This document shows, one piece after another, positions 1 through 10,631 of a DNA stretch of 64,000 nucleotides. The notes under the pieces are model-generated. The model saw only the letters and a list, made by a program, of their open reading frames with translations, had not been told where the DNA came from and made no database searches. The DNA is from Thermosynechococcus sp. CL-1 (GTDB lineage Bacteria; Cyanobacteriota; Cyanobacteriia; Thermosynechococcales; Thermosynechococcaceae). The DNA lies in NCBI RefSeq assembly GCF_008386235.1, contig NZ_CP040671.1, forward strand, positions 1,800,001 through 1,864,000. Reading direction: 5' to 3'. Position numbers and translations under genes: made by a program. Numbering within the stretch: position 1 is the first letter of the stretch; each line of letters starts with the position of its first letter.

Positions 1-1326
<1,326 letters not shown>

Positions 1327-1504
1327 CTATCCTTTAGTAACTTGGAGGTCATGATTGAGGGACTGCAAACTTAGCAGGCTTCAAGCCATTGTTTACAGTA
1401 CTGTGGAAAACCAGCTGAGGGCAATGGCAGAAAATGTAGGGGATTCCGCACTTGCTCGCGTACACTGGCAATAGACTGACAATAGATTAACAAGCTTCGC
1501 AGCC

Positions 1505-2104
1505 ATGACTGGCCGCCACCTCAATCAACAACGCCTACAGGTCTTCTTGTACGTCACCTTAATGCTCGGCATTGCCCTTGCAGCGGCCAAGGAGTATTTT
1601 TACTTGAACAATGGCCAAGGGGGGCAAGATTGGCAAATTGGTGCTCCACAGGTGGATGTCATTGCTGCTCAGCCAAAACGCTCCCTTGCGGAAATACGAG
1701 CCTTTGCCCTGCAATTGGTGAATCGCGATCGCCAGCTCAATGGACTGCCGCCCCTTGTTGCCGATGAATTACTGACAGAGGCAGCACAACGCCACGCCGA
1801 AGATATGCTCAAACGCCAATACTTTAGCCATACCAATCCCGATGGGCAATCCCCAATGGATCGCTTTATCGCCTTGGGGGGACGCGGTGGCGTCGGTGAA
1901 AATATCATGGAGCAGAAGGGCACCCCCGGCTTGGTGCTCAACTATAAGCTGATTGAGCGCTTCCAAAAAGGCTGGATGTATAGTGAGGGGCACCGCCAAA
2001 ATATCCTGCGGCCTGAATTTACCCGCTTTGGCTTTGGCATTGCTTTGAATACAGCACGCGGAGAAGTCTATGCTGTACAGATGTTTGCACTGCCAGCCCA
2101 GTAA
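1505..2104 (+). CDS. CAP (SCP/PR1-like) domain protein, membrane-anchored or secreted
   Basis: 199 aa. Residues about 13-28 form a hydrophobic segment, so the protein is probably exported or anchored with its domain outside the cytoplasm. The rest is a CAP/SCP domain: the first signature RHAEDMLKRQYFSHTNPDG contains the conserved H-x-x-x-M and FSH-N elements. GENIM and GHRQNIL follow, with the second conserved His. Bacterial CAP proteins have no single established function; some bind cell-wall or lipid ligands. It is transcribed divergently from groEL with about 184 bp between them. Function unknown; domain call firm. Confidence 0.85.
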   Translation: MTGRHLNQQRLQVFLYVTLMLGIALAAAKEYFYLNNGQGGQDWQIGAPQVDVIAAQPKRSLAEIRAFALQLVNRDRQLNGLPPLVADELLTEAAQRHAEDMLKRQYFSHTNPDGQSPMDRFIALGGRGGVGENIMEQKGTPGLVLNYKLIERFQKGWMYSEGHRQNILRPEFTRFGFGIALNTARGEVYAVQMFALPAQ

Positions 2105-2167
2105 AGGCCGAGCGTTGCTGCGCGGATAATTTCCAATGTAATCAATGTCAACTTAACCGCATTCGCT

Positions 2168-2413
2168 ATGTTCACTGAAGAAATGTACGTTGTCCTCGAA
2201 TCCAGTGCCAGCAATGAAGTCTTTCTCACGCCGATGGAGCTACAGGCCAAGCTGGTGGAGTATCTAACAGGAACCGAGGTTGCCCTAACGCCGGATCTGC
2301 TTGCTTTGCCCGATGTGGAAAGTCGTGCCCACTACCTCCTGACAACGGGTTGTGAACTGCAATTACCCAATGGTGGCTACCTTCAGTGGTATGCCGTGCG
2401 TTTAGAAAAATAA
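2168..2413 (+). CDS. crr7: CRR7-like protein (chlororespiratory reduction 7 family)
   Basis: 81 aa, acidic, no signal peptide or membrane segment. Its size and the C-terminal block LQWYAVRLEK match what I recall of the small cyanobacterial family related to plant CRR7, a factor required for assembly or stability of the NDH-1-like (plastoquinone) complex. The role in this organism is inferred from that family and was not checked by alignment. It lies 63 bp after the CAP gene on the same strand. If the family call is wrong it remains a conserved-looking soluble protein of unknown function. Confidence 0.65.
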   Translation: MFTEEMYVVLESSASNEVFLTPMELQAKLVEYLTGTEVALTPDLLALPDVESRAHYLLTTGCELQLPNGGYLQWYAVRLEK

Positions 2414-2553
2414 TCGTTACACAGAGTTACGAAACTCCTGCTCGGAAAATTCCGTTCTAATATAGATAAGGCTCTTGGATCAATCAAGGGTTCAGACGAT
2501 TATTTATTCTTTCGTGGTGTCCAAATCGTCAGGAATAGCAGGGTAACGAGACT

Positions 2554-3063
2554 GTGGCCGATCGCCGTCGTCAACAAAAGAAAAAACAGCAAATGACCTA
2601 CAGCTGGCCGTTGGCAGGCACCTATCAAGCCCTTAGCTCTGCATCGGTGGATTTGATCTGGCGCAAAGTGGTGAATTTGGCCGATGTGTCGTGGCATCCC
2701 TTGATTTTGCGCACGAATGTGCCCTACGGACTCGTACCCAAGCCGGGGTTTATTTTCCAAGCCATGACCCGTTGGATTCCGTGGCCGATTCAGATTTTTG
2801 TCGAACGGGTATCACCGGGAAAACTGTTGAGTATTCGCATTTTGGTCTTGCCGGGGGTAGAGGAACGGGTAACCTATCGTTTAGAATCAACGGTCTGTGG
2901 GAGTCAGATTTCTTGCTCAGTGATGTTGCGGGGGTGGCTGGCGCCATTGATTTGGTCGCTGATTCGCGATTCTGCGGCAGGGTTGGCTGCCCGCTTAGCA
3001 GTTGCTGCTGAGAAAGATCCCCCCTCTGCTCAGCCCCCCATTGACCCCTGCTTAGGTTTTTAG
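2554..3063 (+). CDS. SRPBCC-superfamily (polyketide cyclase-like) protein
   Basis: 169 aa from a GTG start; an in-frame ATG at 2593 is an alternative that removes the basic leader [13 protein letters not shown]. Neither start has a strong ribosome site. The pattern of tryptophan- and proline-containing strands (TYSWPL near the start, [39 protein letters not shown]) resembles cyanobacterial SRPBCC/START-like proteins that bind hydrophobic ligands. No catalytic residues can be named. It ends 19 bp before argB on the same strand, so the two may be cotranscribed. The fold is inferred from overall resemblance. Confidence 0.55.
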   Translation: MADRRRQQKKKQQMTYSWPLAGTYQALSSASVDLIWRKVVNLADVSWHPLILRTNVPYGLVPKPGFIFQAMTRWIPWPIQIFVERVSPGKLLSIRILVLPGVEERVTYRLESTVCGSQISCSVMLRGWLAPLIWSLIRDSAAGLAARLAVAAEKDPPSAQPPIDPCLGF

Positions 3064-3082
3064 ACGGACAAAAGAAAACTCT

Positions 3083-3970
3083 ATGCTCAGCGATAGCGAT
3101 CGCGTTCGTGTTCTCAGTGAAGCCCTGCCCTATCTCCAAGCCTTTGCCGGGCGCACCTTTGTGGTCAAATACGGCGGTGCCGCCATGAAGGAAGAACAGC
3201 TCAAGGATTCCGTGATTCGCGATATTGTCTTTCTCTCCTATGTGGGGATTCGCCCTGTGGTGGTTCATGGCGGTGGCCCAGAAATCAATACTTGGCTTGG
3301 CAAACTCAACATTGAACCCCAATTCAAAAATGGGCTGCGCGTCACCGATGCCGCAACGATGGATGTGGTGGAGATGGTCTTGGTGGGTCGGGTCAACAAG
3401 GAAATTGTCACCCTGATCAATCAGGCGGGTGGTAAAGCAGTGGGGCTGTGCGGCAAAGATGGCAACCTGATTCGTGCCCGCGCCCAAGGGGAAGATAGCA
3501 TCGGCTTTGTCGGTGAAGTACAGGGGGTGGATACCCGCGTGATTACGGCACTAGTGGAGAAGGGGTATATTCCCGTCATCTCCAGTGTGGCTGCCGATGA
3601 TACTGGGCAAGCCTACAACATCAATGCTGATACTGTTGCTGGCGAGATTGCGGCGGCTTTGGGGGCTGAGAAGCTGATTTTACTGACGGATACCGCAGGT
3701 ATTTTACGGGATTATCGCGACCCTAGTACTCTCATTTATCGCCTTGATATTGCCGAAGCGCGGCAACTCATTAAAGAGGGGGTTGTCTCTGGGGGGATGA
3801 TTCCGAAAGTCACCTGTTGCGTGCGATCGCTCGCTCAAGGGGTGAAAGCAGCGCACATTATTGATGGCCGGGTGCCCCACGCCCTATTACTGGAAATTTT
3901 TACCGATTCGGGGATTGGCTCAATGCTCGTGGGTTCCAATGCAGCCTACGATCGCGCCTTTATTGATTGA
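3083..3970 (+). CDS. argB: Acetylglutamate kinase
   Basis: 295 aa, the usual family length. It phosphorylates N-acetyl-L-glutamate with ATP, the second step of arginine synthesis, in the cytosol. The amino-acid-kinase fold is clear: VVKYGGAAM with catalytic Lys29 near the N-terminus, VVHGGGPEI for substrate binding, and the nucleotide-binding LLTDTAGIL region followed by GGMIPK. Cyanobacterial ArgB is known to be arginine-inhibited and relieved by PII protein; that control is protein-level and not visible here. It follows the SRPBCC gene by 19 bp. Start ATG chosen because the protein then has the family N-terminus. Confidence 0.97.
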   Translation: MLSDSDRVRVLSEALPYLQAFAGRTFVVKYGGAAMKEEQLKDSVIRDIVFLSYVGIRPVVVHGGGPEINTWLGKLNIEPQFKNGLRVTDAATMDVVEMVLVGRVNKEIVTLINQAGGKAVGLCGKDGNLIRARAQGEDSIGFVGEVQGVDTRVITALVEKGYIPVISSVAADDTGQAYNINADTVAGEIAAALGAEKLILLTDTAGILRDYRDPSTLIYRLDIAEARQLIKEGVVSGGMIPKVTCCVRSLAQGVKAAHIIDGRVPHALLLEIFTDSGIGSMLVGSNAAYDRAFID

Positions 3971-4038
3971 AACTTTTTGCATGAAAAAGGGCGTCCTAGG
4001 GTATGACGAGGATGTTTTAGTGTAAGCGCCTATTACTT

Positions 4039-4377
4039 ATGAAATTATTCTCTTTAATCCTAATTAGTAGCAGCTTAGCCACTAGCCTGACGCTGCCAGC
4101 AGGGGCCATTTCCCAACCCTACCCCCCAGTGGCGGTGAATAGTTTTATGGATACCTGCATCGAGCGTGGCCGCCGATCGGCTCCCCTTGTGCCCCGTTCA
4201 ATGATGGGTAACATTTGTCAGTGCTCCATCAACTACATTCAACAGCGATTGAGCTACACTGATTTTCAAACCCTTGATCCCAACGGCGGTCAACCGCAAT
4301 CTCCTCGCCAACAGCGGGCACAGCGGGTTCTCGATGAAAGTGTGAACTACTGCATTCGCCAGCAACTGGGGGTCTAG
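4039..4377 (+). CDS. Small secreted protein of unknown function
   Basis: 112 aa. The N-terminus has a lysine followed by a hydrophobic stretch (about residues 3-22) ending LPAGA, a plausible signal peptide cleaved around residue 23. The mature part has four cysteines (DTCIERG, NICQCSINY, NYCIRQQ), which could form two disulfides outside the cytoplasm. I do not recognise a named domain. It stands alone between argB and the protease gene, with about 118 bp before the latter. Confidence 0.7.
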   Translation: MKLFSLILISSSLATSLTLPAGAISQPYPPVAVNSFMDTCIERGRRSAPLVPRSMMGNICQCSINYIQQRLSYTDFQTLDPNGGQPQSPRQQRAQRVLDESVNYCIRQQLGV

Positions 4378-4494
4378 GCACTTTTGGAGCCTGCTGAGCG
4401 TCGGAAAATTTAGCCTGCGATCGCCAACGGCCAAGGCAAGTCTTTGTGCTAGATTGGGCGTAGGCTAAAGGATCGACAATTTAGGACGAATCAT

Positions 4495-5796
4495 ATGGGC
4501 ATCACACACCGCACGCTCGTTGTCAGTACGACAGTGGTTATGACGGCATTAGTTGCTGTCACGGGTGCGGGTCTGCACTGGTCCCGTAGCCTAGCAGGTT
4601 TTCGCCAAAGTCCTAAGGAACTGGTGGATGAAGTGTGGCAGGTCATTGACCGCGAATACGTTGATGCCACCTTCAATGGCAATGACTGGCGTGCCGTGCG
4701 GCGGGAATTTCTCTCTCGAAACTACACCAAACCCGAGGATGCTTACAAGGCAGCACGGGAAATGCTCGAGAAGCTCAATGATCCCTACACCCGCTTTATG
4801 GATCCGGAGCAGTTTCGCTCCATGCAAATTGAAACCTCTGGTGAACTCACGGGGGTAGGCATCACCATTACCCAGGACGAAAAGACCAAAGAAATCACCG
4901 TGGTTTCCCCCATTGAAGGGAGTCCCGCCGCTGAGATGGGTTTAATGGCCAAGGATGTGATCCTGAAAATTGATGGCAAATCCACCAAGGGCATGGATCT
5001 CAACCAAGCTGTCAGCATGATCCGTGGCCCTGTGAATACAAAAGTGCGCCTGACGATCCAGCGGGGCGATCAAATCTTGAATTATGAGATCACCCGTGCC
5101 CGCATTGAAATTCATCCTGTTCGCTTCAGCCTACGCCAAACTCCCCAAGGCCCTGTCGGCTATATTCGCCTTGTCACCTTTAGCTCCAATGCAGCAGCAG
5201 AAATGCGCGCCGCCATTCGGGAGTTAGAGAAGCAAGGCGTTGAAGGCTATGTTTTGGATTTACGCTCCAATCCGGGTGGCCTACTCTTTGCCAGCGCTGA
5301 AATTGCCCGCATGTTTCTACCGCAGGGCGATATTGTCTCTACGGTCAATCGCCAAGGGGAAGCAGAACGCTTACGCGCCGGTCGCGGCTTCTTGACCAAT
5401 AAGCCCCTTGTGGTTCTCATTGATGGCGGCTCGGCCAGCGCCAGCGAAATCCTCGCAGGTGCCCTACAGGATAATGGCCGTGCCGTGTTGGTGGGAACAC
5501 GCACCTTTGGGAAAGGCTTGGTGCAGTCCGTCCAGCCCGTGGGGGAAGGGGCAGGGATTGCGGTAACGATCGCCAAATACTTTACCCCCAGTGGTCGCGA
5601 TATTAACAAGAAGGGCATTGAACCCGATATTGAAGTCACCCTCACGGAGCAGCAGCGGGAACAACTGACGCGCGATGACATTGCCACCGATCGTGATCCT
5701 CAATTTACACGGGCGCTAGCGGTTCTCAATGAACGTATCCTAGCGGAGCGACGCAATACCCAATCAGCGCGTCCTCCCCAGACAGCCAATCCTTAA
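4495..5796 (+). CDS. C-terminal processing peptidase (S41 family, Ctp)
   Basis: 433 aa. The order is: N-terminal hydrophobic anchor or signal (about residues 8-30), helical region, PDZ domain (about 105-190, GVGITI, AEMGLMAKDVILKIDG), then the S41 protease core. The catalytic Ser/Lys pair is Ser315 in GGSASASEIL and Lys340 in TFGKG, with the 25-residue spacing typical of the plant/cyanobacterial enzymes. These proteases cut C-terminal tails; the CtpA paralogue matures the photosystem II D1 protein in the lumen. Cyanobacteria carry several Ctp paralogues and I cannot decide from sequence alone whether this one is CtpA. It ends 23 bp before the CDF transporter gene. Confidence 0.9.
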   Translation: MGITHRTLVVSTTVVMTALVAVTGAGLHWSRSLAGFRQSPKELVDEVWQVIDREYVDATFNGNDWRAVRREFLSRNYTKPEDAYKAAREMLEKLNDPYTRFMDPEQFRSMQIETSGELTGVGITITQDEKTKEITVVSPIEGSPAAEMGLMAKDVILKIDGKSTKGMDLNQAVSMIRGPVNTKVRLTIQRGDQILNYEITRARIEIHPVRFSLRQTPQGPVGYIRLVTFSSNAAAEMRAAIRELEKQGVEGYVLDLRSNPGGLLFASAEIARMFLPQGDIVSTVNRQGEAERLRAGRGFLTNKPLVVLIDGGSASASEILAGALQDNGRAVLVGTRTFGKGLVQSVQPVGEGAGIAVTIAKYFTPSGRDINKKGIEPDIEVTLTEQQREQLTRDDIATDRDPQFTRALAVLNERILAERRNTQSARPPQTANP

Positions 5797-5819
5797 GTTC
5801 ACTCAGTTAGGGGAGCACC

Positions 5820-6710
5820 GTGGCCGACCACCGCCGACAAGCCCAGCGGGTATTGTTCTTGGCGCTAGGGGTCAATGTTGCCCTGACGGCCATTAAAGCC
5901 ATTGTTGGTGTTCTCAGTCACTCATTGAGTTTACAAGCCGATGCCCTGCATAGCTTGACCGATGCCGGGAGTAGCATCTTGGGCTTAGTGGCCATGCAGT
6001 GGGCTAACCCCCATCCCGATCGCGACCATCCCTACGGTCACCAAAAGTTTGAAGCCCTCGGTGCATTGGGGATTGCCGCCTTTCTGGGCATGGTGTGCTT
6101 TGAGATTTTACAAAGTGCGGTTGAGCGCCTGCTGCATAAAAGCAGTGCCGTGACGATCACAGGGGCAGAACTGTGGATTGTGATCCTTGTCCTTGGCATG
6201 AATATCGGCCTTACTCTCTATGAACACCACATGGGGCGCAAGCTGAATAATTCCGTGCTCATTGCTGATGCCAAGCATACCCTGAGCGATGTCTGGACAA
6301 CGATTATTGTTCTTTTGGGGCTGATTGGGGTGTGGACCTTCAACTGGGCCTGGTTGGATGTGGTGTTGGCATTTCCCGTCGCGGCCCTTGTGTTTTGGAG
6401 TGCGTGGGAAGTCCTCAAAAGCAACATTCCTTGGCTGGTGGATGAGATGGCGATCGCCCCCGAAGCCATCCATGAGCTAGTGATGACCGTGCCCGGTGTG
6501 GTTAATTGCCATGACATTAGCTCGCGGGGAATGGTGGGACGGCAAGTGTTTATTGAGATGCACTTAATTGTCGAGGCGGAAGATATTCCCACGGCCCATG
6601 ACATTACCGAGCAAATTGAAGCTCTGCTCCAAGACCGCTATGGACCGGCTCGCATTGTCATCCACGTCGAACCCCCCGACTACGAATCCAGTCAGATCAG
6701 CTTCTCTTAG
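5820..6710 (+). CDS. Cation diffusion facilitator (CDF) family metal transporter
   Basis: 296 aa, starting at GTG. An inner-membrane proton/metal antiporter of the CDF family (Zn, Mn, Fe, Co). Five or six membrane segments occupy roughly residues 10-205. The metal-site motif ADALHSLTD is near residue 40, the second DAKHTLSD near residue 150, and HPDRDHPYGHQKFE is the conserved histidine-rich loop. The C-terminal 85 residues are the cytosolic ferredoxin-like CDF domain. The metal cannot be assigned. It follows the protease gene closely on the same strand. Confidence 0.9.
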   Translation: MADHRRQAQRVLFLALGVNVALTAIKAIVGVLSHSLSLQADALHSLTDAGSSILGLVAMQWANPHPDRDHPYGHQKFEALGALGIAAFLGMVCFEILQSAVERLLHKSSAVTITGAELWIVILVLGMNIGLTLYEHHMGRKLNNSVLIADAKHTLSDVWTTIIVLLGLIGVWTFNWAWLDVVLAFPVAALVFWSAWEVLKSNIPWLVDEMAIAPEAIHELVMTVPGVVNCHDISSRGMVGRQVFIEMHLIVEAEDIPTAHDITEQIEALLQDRYGPARIVIHVEPPDYESSQISFS

Positions 6711-6763
6711 GTGATTTTTGTTATTTTTTGAGCATCTGTGCAAAGCAACTGAGGAGTGACCCT

Positions 6764-7903
6764 GTGGTGTACGACTGCATTGTTGTTGGTTCAGGCCCTG
6801 CGGGCGGTGCAGCTGCCTATCACTTGGCTAGGCGAGGCCGGCGGGTGTTGGTTCTGGAAAAGGAAGCTCTGCCCCGCTACAAGCCCTGTGGGGGAGGTGT
6901 GTCGCCCCAAGTGCAAGCTTGGTTTGACTTTGACTTTACTCCTGCTATCTCGCTGAAGCTGACGCAAATGGTCTGTACGTGGCAGGGTGGGGAAGCGCAA
7001 GTGCTAGAACTGCCCCCAGAGCAAGCGGTGTGGATGGTGCGCCGCGATGTCTTTGATAATTTTCTGATTCAACAGGCCCAGCAACAGGGGGCGCAGGTAG
7101 CGGCTCAAACTCCCGTTATAGGTCTAACGTGGGGGGGCGATCGCTGGCAGGTGCATACGCCCAAGGGGGATTTCACAGCGCAGTATTTAATTGGCTGTGA
7201 TGGTGCCAAAGGTTCAATGGCCAAGTGGTTGGGATTCCAACATCGTCAGCAGCGTATAGGAGCAGCCATTGAGGTTGAAGCAGCCATGCCCAATCATGCC
7301 CTGAGGGCAGCCCACTTTGACTTTGGTCGCGTTCACAATGGCTACATTTGGAACTTTCCTAAACGGGAGGGCTACTCGATTGGTGTGGGCACGTTTTCCC
7401 TAAAACGCAAGCAAAATCTGAGGGCGATCGGGGCAGCATATGCTGAAACCTTTGGCGTTGATTTCAGTCAAGTCAAGGTCTATGGCCACCCCCTCTACTG
7501 TTGGCAGCGGCACCAGCGCCTGCACACCCAAAATGCCCTCCTTGCCGGGGAAGCCGCCTGTATCGTTGATCCGTTTACTGCCGAAGGCATTCGTCCCTCA
7601 CTGTTGACCGGAATGCTAGCTGCCCAAGCGATCGATCGCGCCCTCAATGGTGTTCCAGAGGCTCTCGCAGACTATTCCCGTCAAGTCCAACAGGCGTGGG
7701 GAGCAGATATGGTCTGGGCAAAACGTCTAGCGACTCTTTTTTATCGGATGCCCCACATGGCCTATGAAGTGGCCATCAAACGTCCCAGCGCGCTGCAACG
7801 GATGGGGCAAATTCTCTGCGGTCAGTTGCGTTACCGCGATGCAGCAGCCAATGGCCTGAAATTGTTGGCAGCGGGGTTGAGAGTGCCGACGGTTTTCCGT
7901 TAA
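6764..7903 (+). CDS. Geranylgeranyl reductase-family FAD oxidoreductase
   Basis: 379 aa from GTG 6764. I chose this start because GAGGAG lies seven bases upstream and it puts the FAD motif at the N-terminus (VYDCIVVGSGPAGG); a TTG at 6728 would add 12 poor residues. The Rossmann FAD motif GxGxxG is followed by EKEALPRYKPCGGGV, typical of the ChlP/geranylgeranyl reductase family, and the second FAD motif LLAGEAACIVDPFTAEGI. Family members saturate isoprenoid side chains. Whether this is the chlorophyll enzyme ChlP or a paralogue cannot be settled here; its divergence suggests a paralogue. The next gene makes the isoprenoid precursor, which supports an isoprenoid role. Confidence 0.82.
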   Translation: MVYDCIVVGSGPAGGAAAYHLARRGRRVLVLEKEALPRYKPCGGGVSPQVQAWFDFDFTPAISLKLTQMVCTWQGGEAQVLELPPEQAVWMVRRDVFDNFLIQQAQQQGAQVAAQTPVIGLTWGGDRWQVHTPKGDFTAQYLIGCDGAKGSMAKWLGFQHRQQRIGAAIEVEAAMPNHALRAAHFDFGRVHNGYIWNFPKREGYSIGVGTFSLKRKQNLRAIGAAYAETFGVDFSQVKVYGHPLYCWQRHQRLHTQNALLAGEAACIVDPFTAEGIRPSLLTGMLAAQAIDRALNGVPEALADYSRQVQQAWGADMVWAKRLATLFYRMPHMAYEVAIKRPSALQRMGQILCGQLRYRDAAANGLKLLAAGLRVPTVFR

Positions 7904-7934
7904 TGCCGATAGGGATGCTCCCTGAGCTGCCTTC

Positions 7935-7940
7935 TATAAT
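7935..7940 (+). promoter_or_regulatory. Possible -10 box upstream of fni
   Basis: TATAAT lies in the 66-bp gap between the flavoprotein gene and fni, 30 bases before the GTG. No good -35 element is visible, so promoter activity is only suggested. Confidence 0.3.
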
Positions 7941-7969
7941 GTTGGTGCAGCCTAACTTTAGGAACACGA

Positions 7970-9001
7970 GTGGTGAGCAGTCCCATTGAGCAGCGCAAGG
8001 CGGAGCACCTCGAGCTTTGTATTCAAGGTGATGTCAGTCATCAAGAAATCACCACCGGTTTCGAGAAGTATCGCTTTCGCCATTGTGCCCTGCCCGAACT
8101 GGACTTTGCCGAGATTGATCTGAGCGTCGAGTTTTTGGGCTGGCGACTCGCTGCCCCCCTGCTGATTTCCTCCATGACCGGTGGCACCCCCCAAGCGGGA
8201 GACATCAATCGCCGCTTAGCCCGGGTGGCGCAACAAAAGGGAATTGCCATGGGTGTCGGTTCCCAGCGAGTGCTGCTGGAGCATCCAGAGGTGGCGACCA
8301 CGTTTGCCATTCGTCAAGAGGCACCCACTATCCCCCTCTTAGCCAATCTTGGCGCGGTGCAGTTGAACTATGGCTGTGGCGTCAATGAATGCCAAAAGAT
8401 TATTGATCTCCTAGAGGCGAATGCCTTGATTTTGCACCTCAATCCCCTACAAGAGGCCGTCCAAACGGGGGGCGATCGCAACTTCAAGGGACTGTTGACG
8501 AAAATTGGTGTTCTCTGCCGTGCCCTACCGGTGCCTGTAATTGTGAAGGAAGTGGGCAATGGTATCAGTGCCGACGTGGCCAAGCAACTCGTGGAGGTGG
8601 GTGTAGCCGCTATTGACGTGGCGGGGGCAGGGGGAACCTCTTGGGCCAAGGTGGAAGCGGCGCGTGCTCAGGATGGGCGTCAGCAGTACCTCGGAGCAGC
8701 CTTTGCCGAATGGGGCATGCCTACGGCGCAGTGCTTGGAGCAAATTCATCCTGCCCTACCAGATACGCCCCTAATTGCCTCTGGCGGACTTCAAAATGGC
8801 ATTGATGTGGCCAAGGCCCTTGCCCTCGGTGCTAGTCTTGCCGGTTTAGCGCGCCCCTTTTTGCAGGCCGCCCATCAATCAGAGGAGACACTTGCGCAAC
8901 GCATTGATTTTATCCTTGAGGAATTGAAAACCGTGCTGTTTTGTACCGGCAGTGCCACCCCCCAAGCCCTCTATCAGCGCCGCTGTCTCGAAAGGATCTA
9001 G
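7970..9001 (+). CDS. fni: Isopentenyl-diphosphate delta-isomerase, type 2 (FMN)
   Basis: 343 aa from GTG, with AGGA six bases upstream. It interconverts isopentenyl and dimethylallyl diphosphate, the C5 units for carotenoids, phytol and quinones; type 2 enzymes use FMN, NADPH and Mg. Visible family blocks are [53 protein letters not shown] and [20 protein letters not shown]. Full length. Its last bases overlap the convergent DUF2232-type gene by 4 bp. It probably forms an isoprenoid pair with the preceding reductase-like gene. Confidence 0.95.
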   Translation: MVSSPIEQRKAEHLELCIQGDVSHQEITTGFEKYRFRHCALPELDFAEIDLSVEFLGWRLAAPLLISSMTGGTPQAGDINRRLARVAQQKGIAMGVGSQRVLLEHPEVATTFAIRQEAPTIPLLANLGAVQLNYGCGVNECQKIIDLLEANALILHLNPLQEAVQTGGDRNFKGLLTKIGVLCRALPVPVIVKEVGNGISADVAKQLVEVGVAAIDVAGAGGTSWAKVEAARAQDGRQQYLGAAFAEWGMPTAQCLEQIHPALPDTPLIASGGLQNGIDVAKALALGASLAGLARPFLQAAHQSEETLAQRIDFILEELKTVLFCTGSATPQALYQRRCLERI

Positions 9002-9708
9002 CGGGGGTCTTCAAGGATCGTGCGCAGCCACGGGGGCGGATCCGGAATCGGATTGCCCAATCGCTCCAACAGTGTCCATGCCAAAATATGCACCACTAAG
9101 GCATACACCGTGGACTGGAAAAAGACAAGTAGCAGTGCCACAACTTGGATCAGGGTCACCGTTGGCTCCAGCAGCAAATTCAGATTGACCAGTACCCAAT
9201 CAATGAAATTCGTGACCTGCTGATTGAAGTAAATCCAGAGGTTTTCCCCGAGCAGAATGGACACAAGGCTAATCTGAAAGAAAAATCCTGCGGTGCCAAT
9301 CACTGCGCCACTGAGGATGGAACGTCCCCAGCCTTCTTTTTTGGCCCAACAGCCGCCAAAAATCACCCCCATCATGCCGTGGGGCAAGAGAAATTGCAGA
9401 CTGCGGGGTGGCCCCATCAACACAGAAAGGAGCAAGGCACTGACAATGGCCGCCATCCAAGCGGCGCGGCGATTCCAGCGTAAATACACCAAGGCAATGG
9501 GAATTGGAAAAAATAGGCGCAAGACTGGACCAATGGGCAAATAAAAGTTAATCACCCACAGCAGGGCAGCGGTACTGGCAAGGAAGGCCGTTTCCGTAAT
9601 GACAAGGGTGCGCTGAATTTGCGATCGCCCCAAGGCTTGGGACTGCTCAGGGGGCACAATGGCTTCGACGTCGGGAAAATCATCCTCTAGGGAATCCGTT
9701 GGGTTCAT
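8998..9708 (-). CDS. DUF2232-type integral membrane protein
   Basis: 236 aa. An acidic N-terminal tail of about 35 residues is followed by multiple membrane segments (about residues 35-55, 60-80, 85-105, 110-125, 140-160 and 180-215). The arrangement and motifs such as [17 protein letters not shown] and [20 protein letters not shown] resemble the DUF2232 family, which is related to S-component-like transporters of uncertain substrate. Function unknown. It is convergent with fni, overlapping it by 4 bp, and divergent from egtC. Confidence 0.7.
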   Translation of the reverse strand: MNPTDSLEDDFPDVEAIVPPEQSQALGRSQIQRTLVITETAFLASTAALLWVINFYLPIGPVLRLFFPIPIALVYLRWNRRAAWMAAIVSALLLSVLMGPPRSLQFLLPHGMMGVIFGGCWAKKEGWGRSILSGAVIGTAGFFFQISLVSILLGENLWIYFNQQVTNFIDWVLVNLNLLLEPTVTLIQVVALLLVFFQSTVYALVVHILAWTLLERLGNPIPDPPPWLRTILEDPR

Positions 9709-9848
9709 TGATTGCAGATAACCTTTTTTCTCTACACTCTAGCAAGCTTTACTGCCAGCTCTCAAACTGGATATAGCGCCCTGAAAAATCCTTTGCTGAA
9801 AGTTAGAATCGGGGGTAAGGTATTCCTACCAAACTTACATGTTAATTT

Positions 9849-10631
9849 ATGTGCCGTCTTTATGCCTATATGGGGCGCAAAACGTCCCTTGCCCATGCCT
9901 TGGTGGATGCTCCCCATTCCCTGTTGGTGCAAAGTTATCAACCCCGCGAAATGACGGCGGGACTCTTAAATGCCGATGGCTTTGGGGTGGGCTGGTATGC
10001 TGCCCGCCAAGATGTGCCCCCCTTTCTTTATCGGCAAACGATGCCCATGTGGCATGATATTAACTTTACTGAGCATTTAAGCCGCTACATTGAATCTGCC
10101 TGTTTTTTGGCCAATGTCCGCAGTGCCACACCGGGTCAACCCGTGCAAATGACGAATACGCAGCCCTTTCGCTGGGGACGCTGGCTGGGGGTGCACAATG
10201 GATTTATCGAGAACTTTCGCCAAACCCTCTACCGCCCCATGCGCGATCGCCTGTCGGATATTTGTTACAACATTGTTGAAGGCTCTACAGACTCTGAGCA
10301 CCTGTTTGCCCTCTTCTGCAATGAATTGGTGTTGAATCCGCAACTGTCACCGTTGATGGTACTGCGGCAAACACTGCAAATTGTTTTTTCCCTAGCGCAG
10401 GCAGCGCGTACCAGTGTTAGTGCCGCCATGATTCTGACTGATGGCGTCTATATTCTCGCCACCCGCTGTGCGCGGGGCACACCACCCCCCACCCTGTACT
10501 GGAGTCAGGATGCCGAGAAAATTCAGCTCACCTCAGAGCCGGTAGATCAGCAAACGGAGTGGTATCTTTTACCGGAAAATAAATTGCTGTTGATGAGTTT
10601 GCAGAGTGAACCAGAAATTTACGCCTTCTGA
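9849..10631 (+). CDS. egtC: Class II glutamine amidotransferase, EgtC-like
   Basis: 260 aa. The protein begins MCRLYAYMG, so Cys2 becomes the N-terminal nucleophile of a class II amidotransferase; the start is therefore fixed. NADGFGVGWYA and SDICYNIVEGSTDSEHLFALF fit the family. In ergothioneine synthesis EgtC removes glutamate from the gamma-glutamyl hercynylcysteine sulfoxide intermediate. The assignment rests on the family plus the directly following egtB, whose possible GTG start lies inside this gene. A general amidotransferase with another substrate is the alternative. Confidence 0.85.
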   Translation: MCRLYAYMGRKTSLAHALVDAPHSLLVQSYQPREMTAGLLNADGFGVGWYAARQDVPPFLYRQTMPMWHDINFTEHLSRYIESACFLANVRSATPGQPVQMTNTQPFRWGRWLGVHNGFIENFRQTLYRPMRDRLSDICYNIVEGSTDSEHLFALFCNELVLNPQLSPLMVLRQTLQIVFSLAQAARTSVSAAMILTDGVYILATRCARGTPPPTLYWSQDAEKIQLTSEPVDQQTEWYLLPENKLLLMSLQSEPEIYAF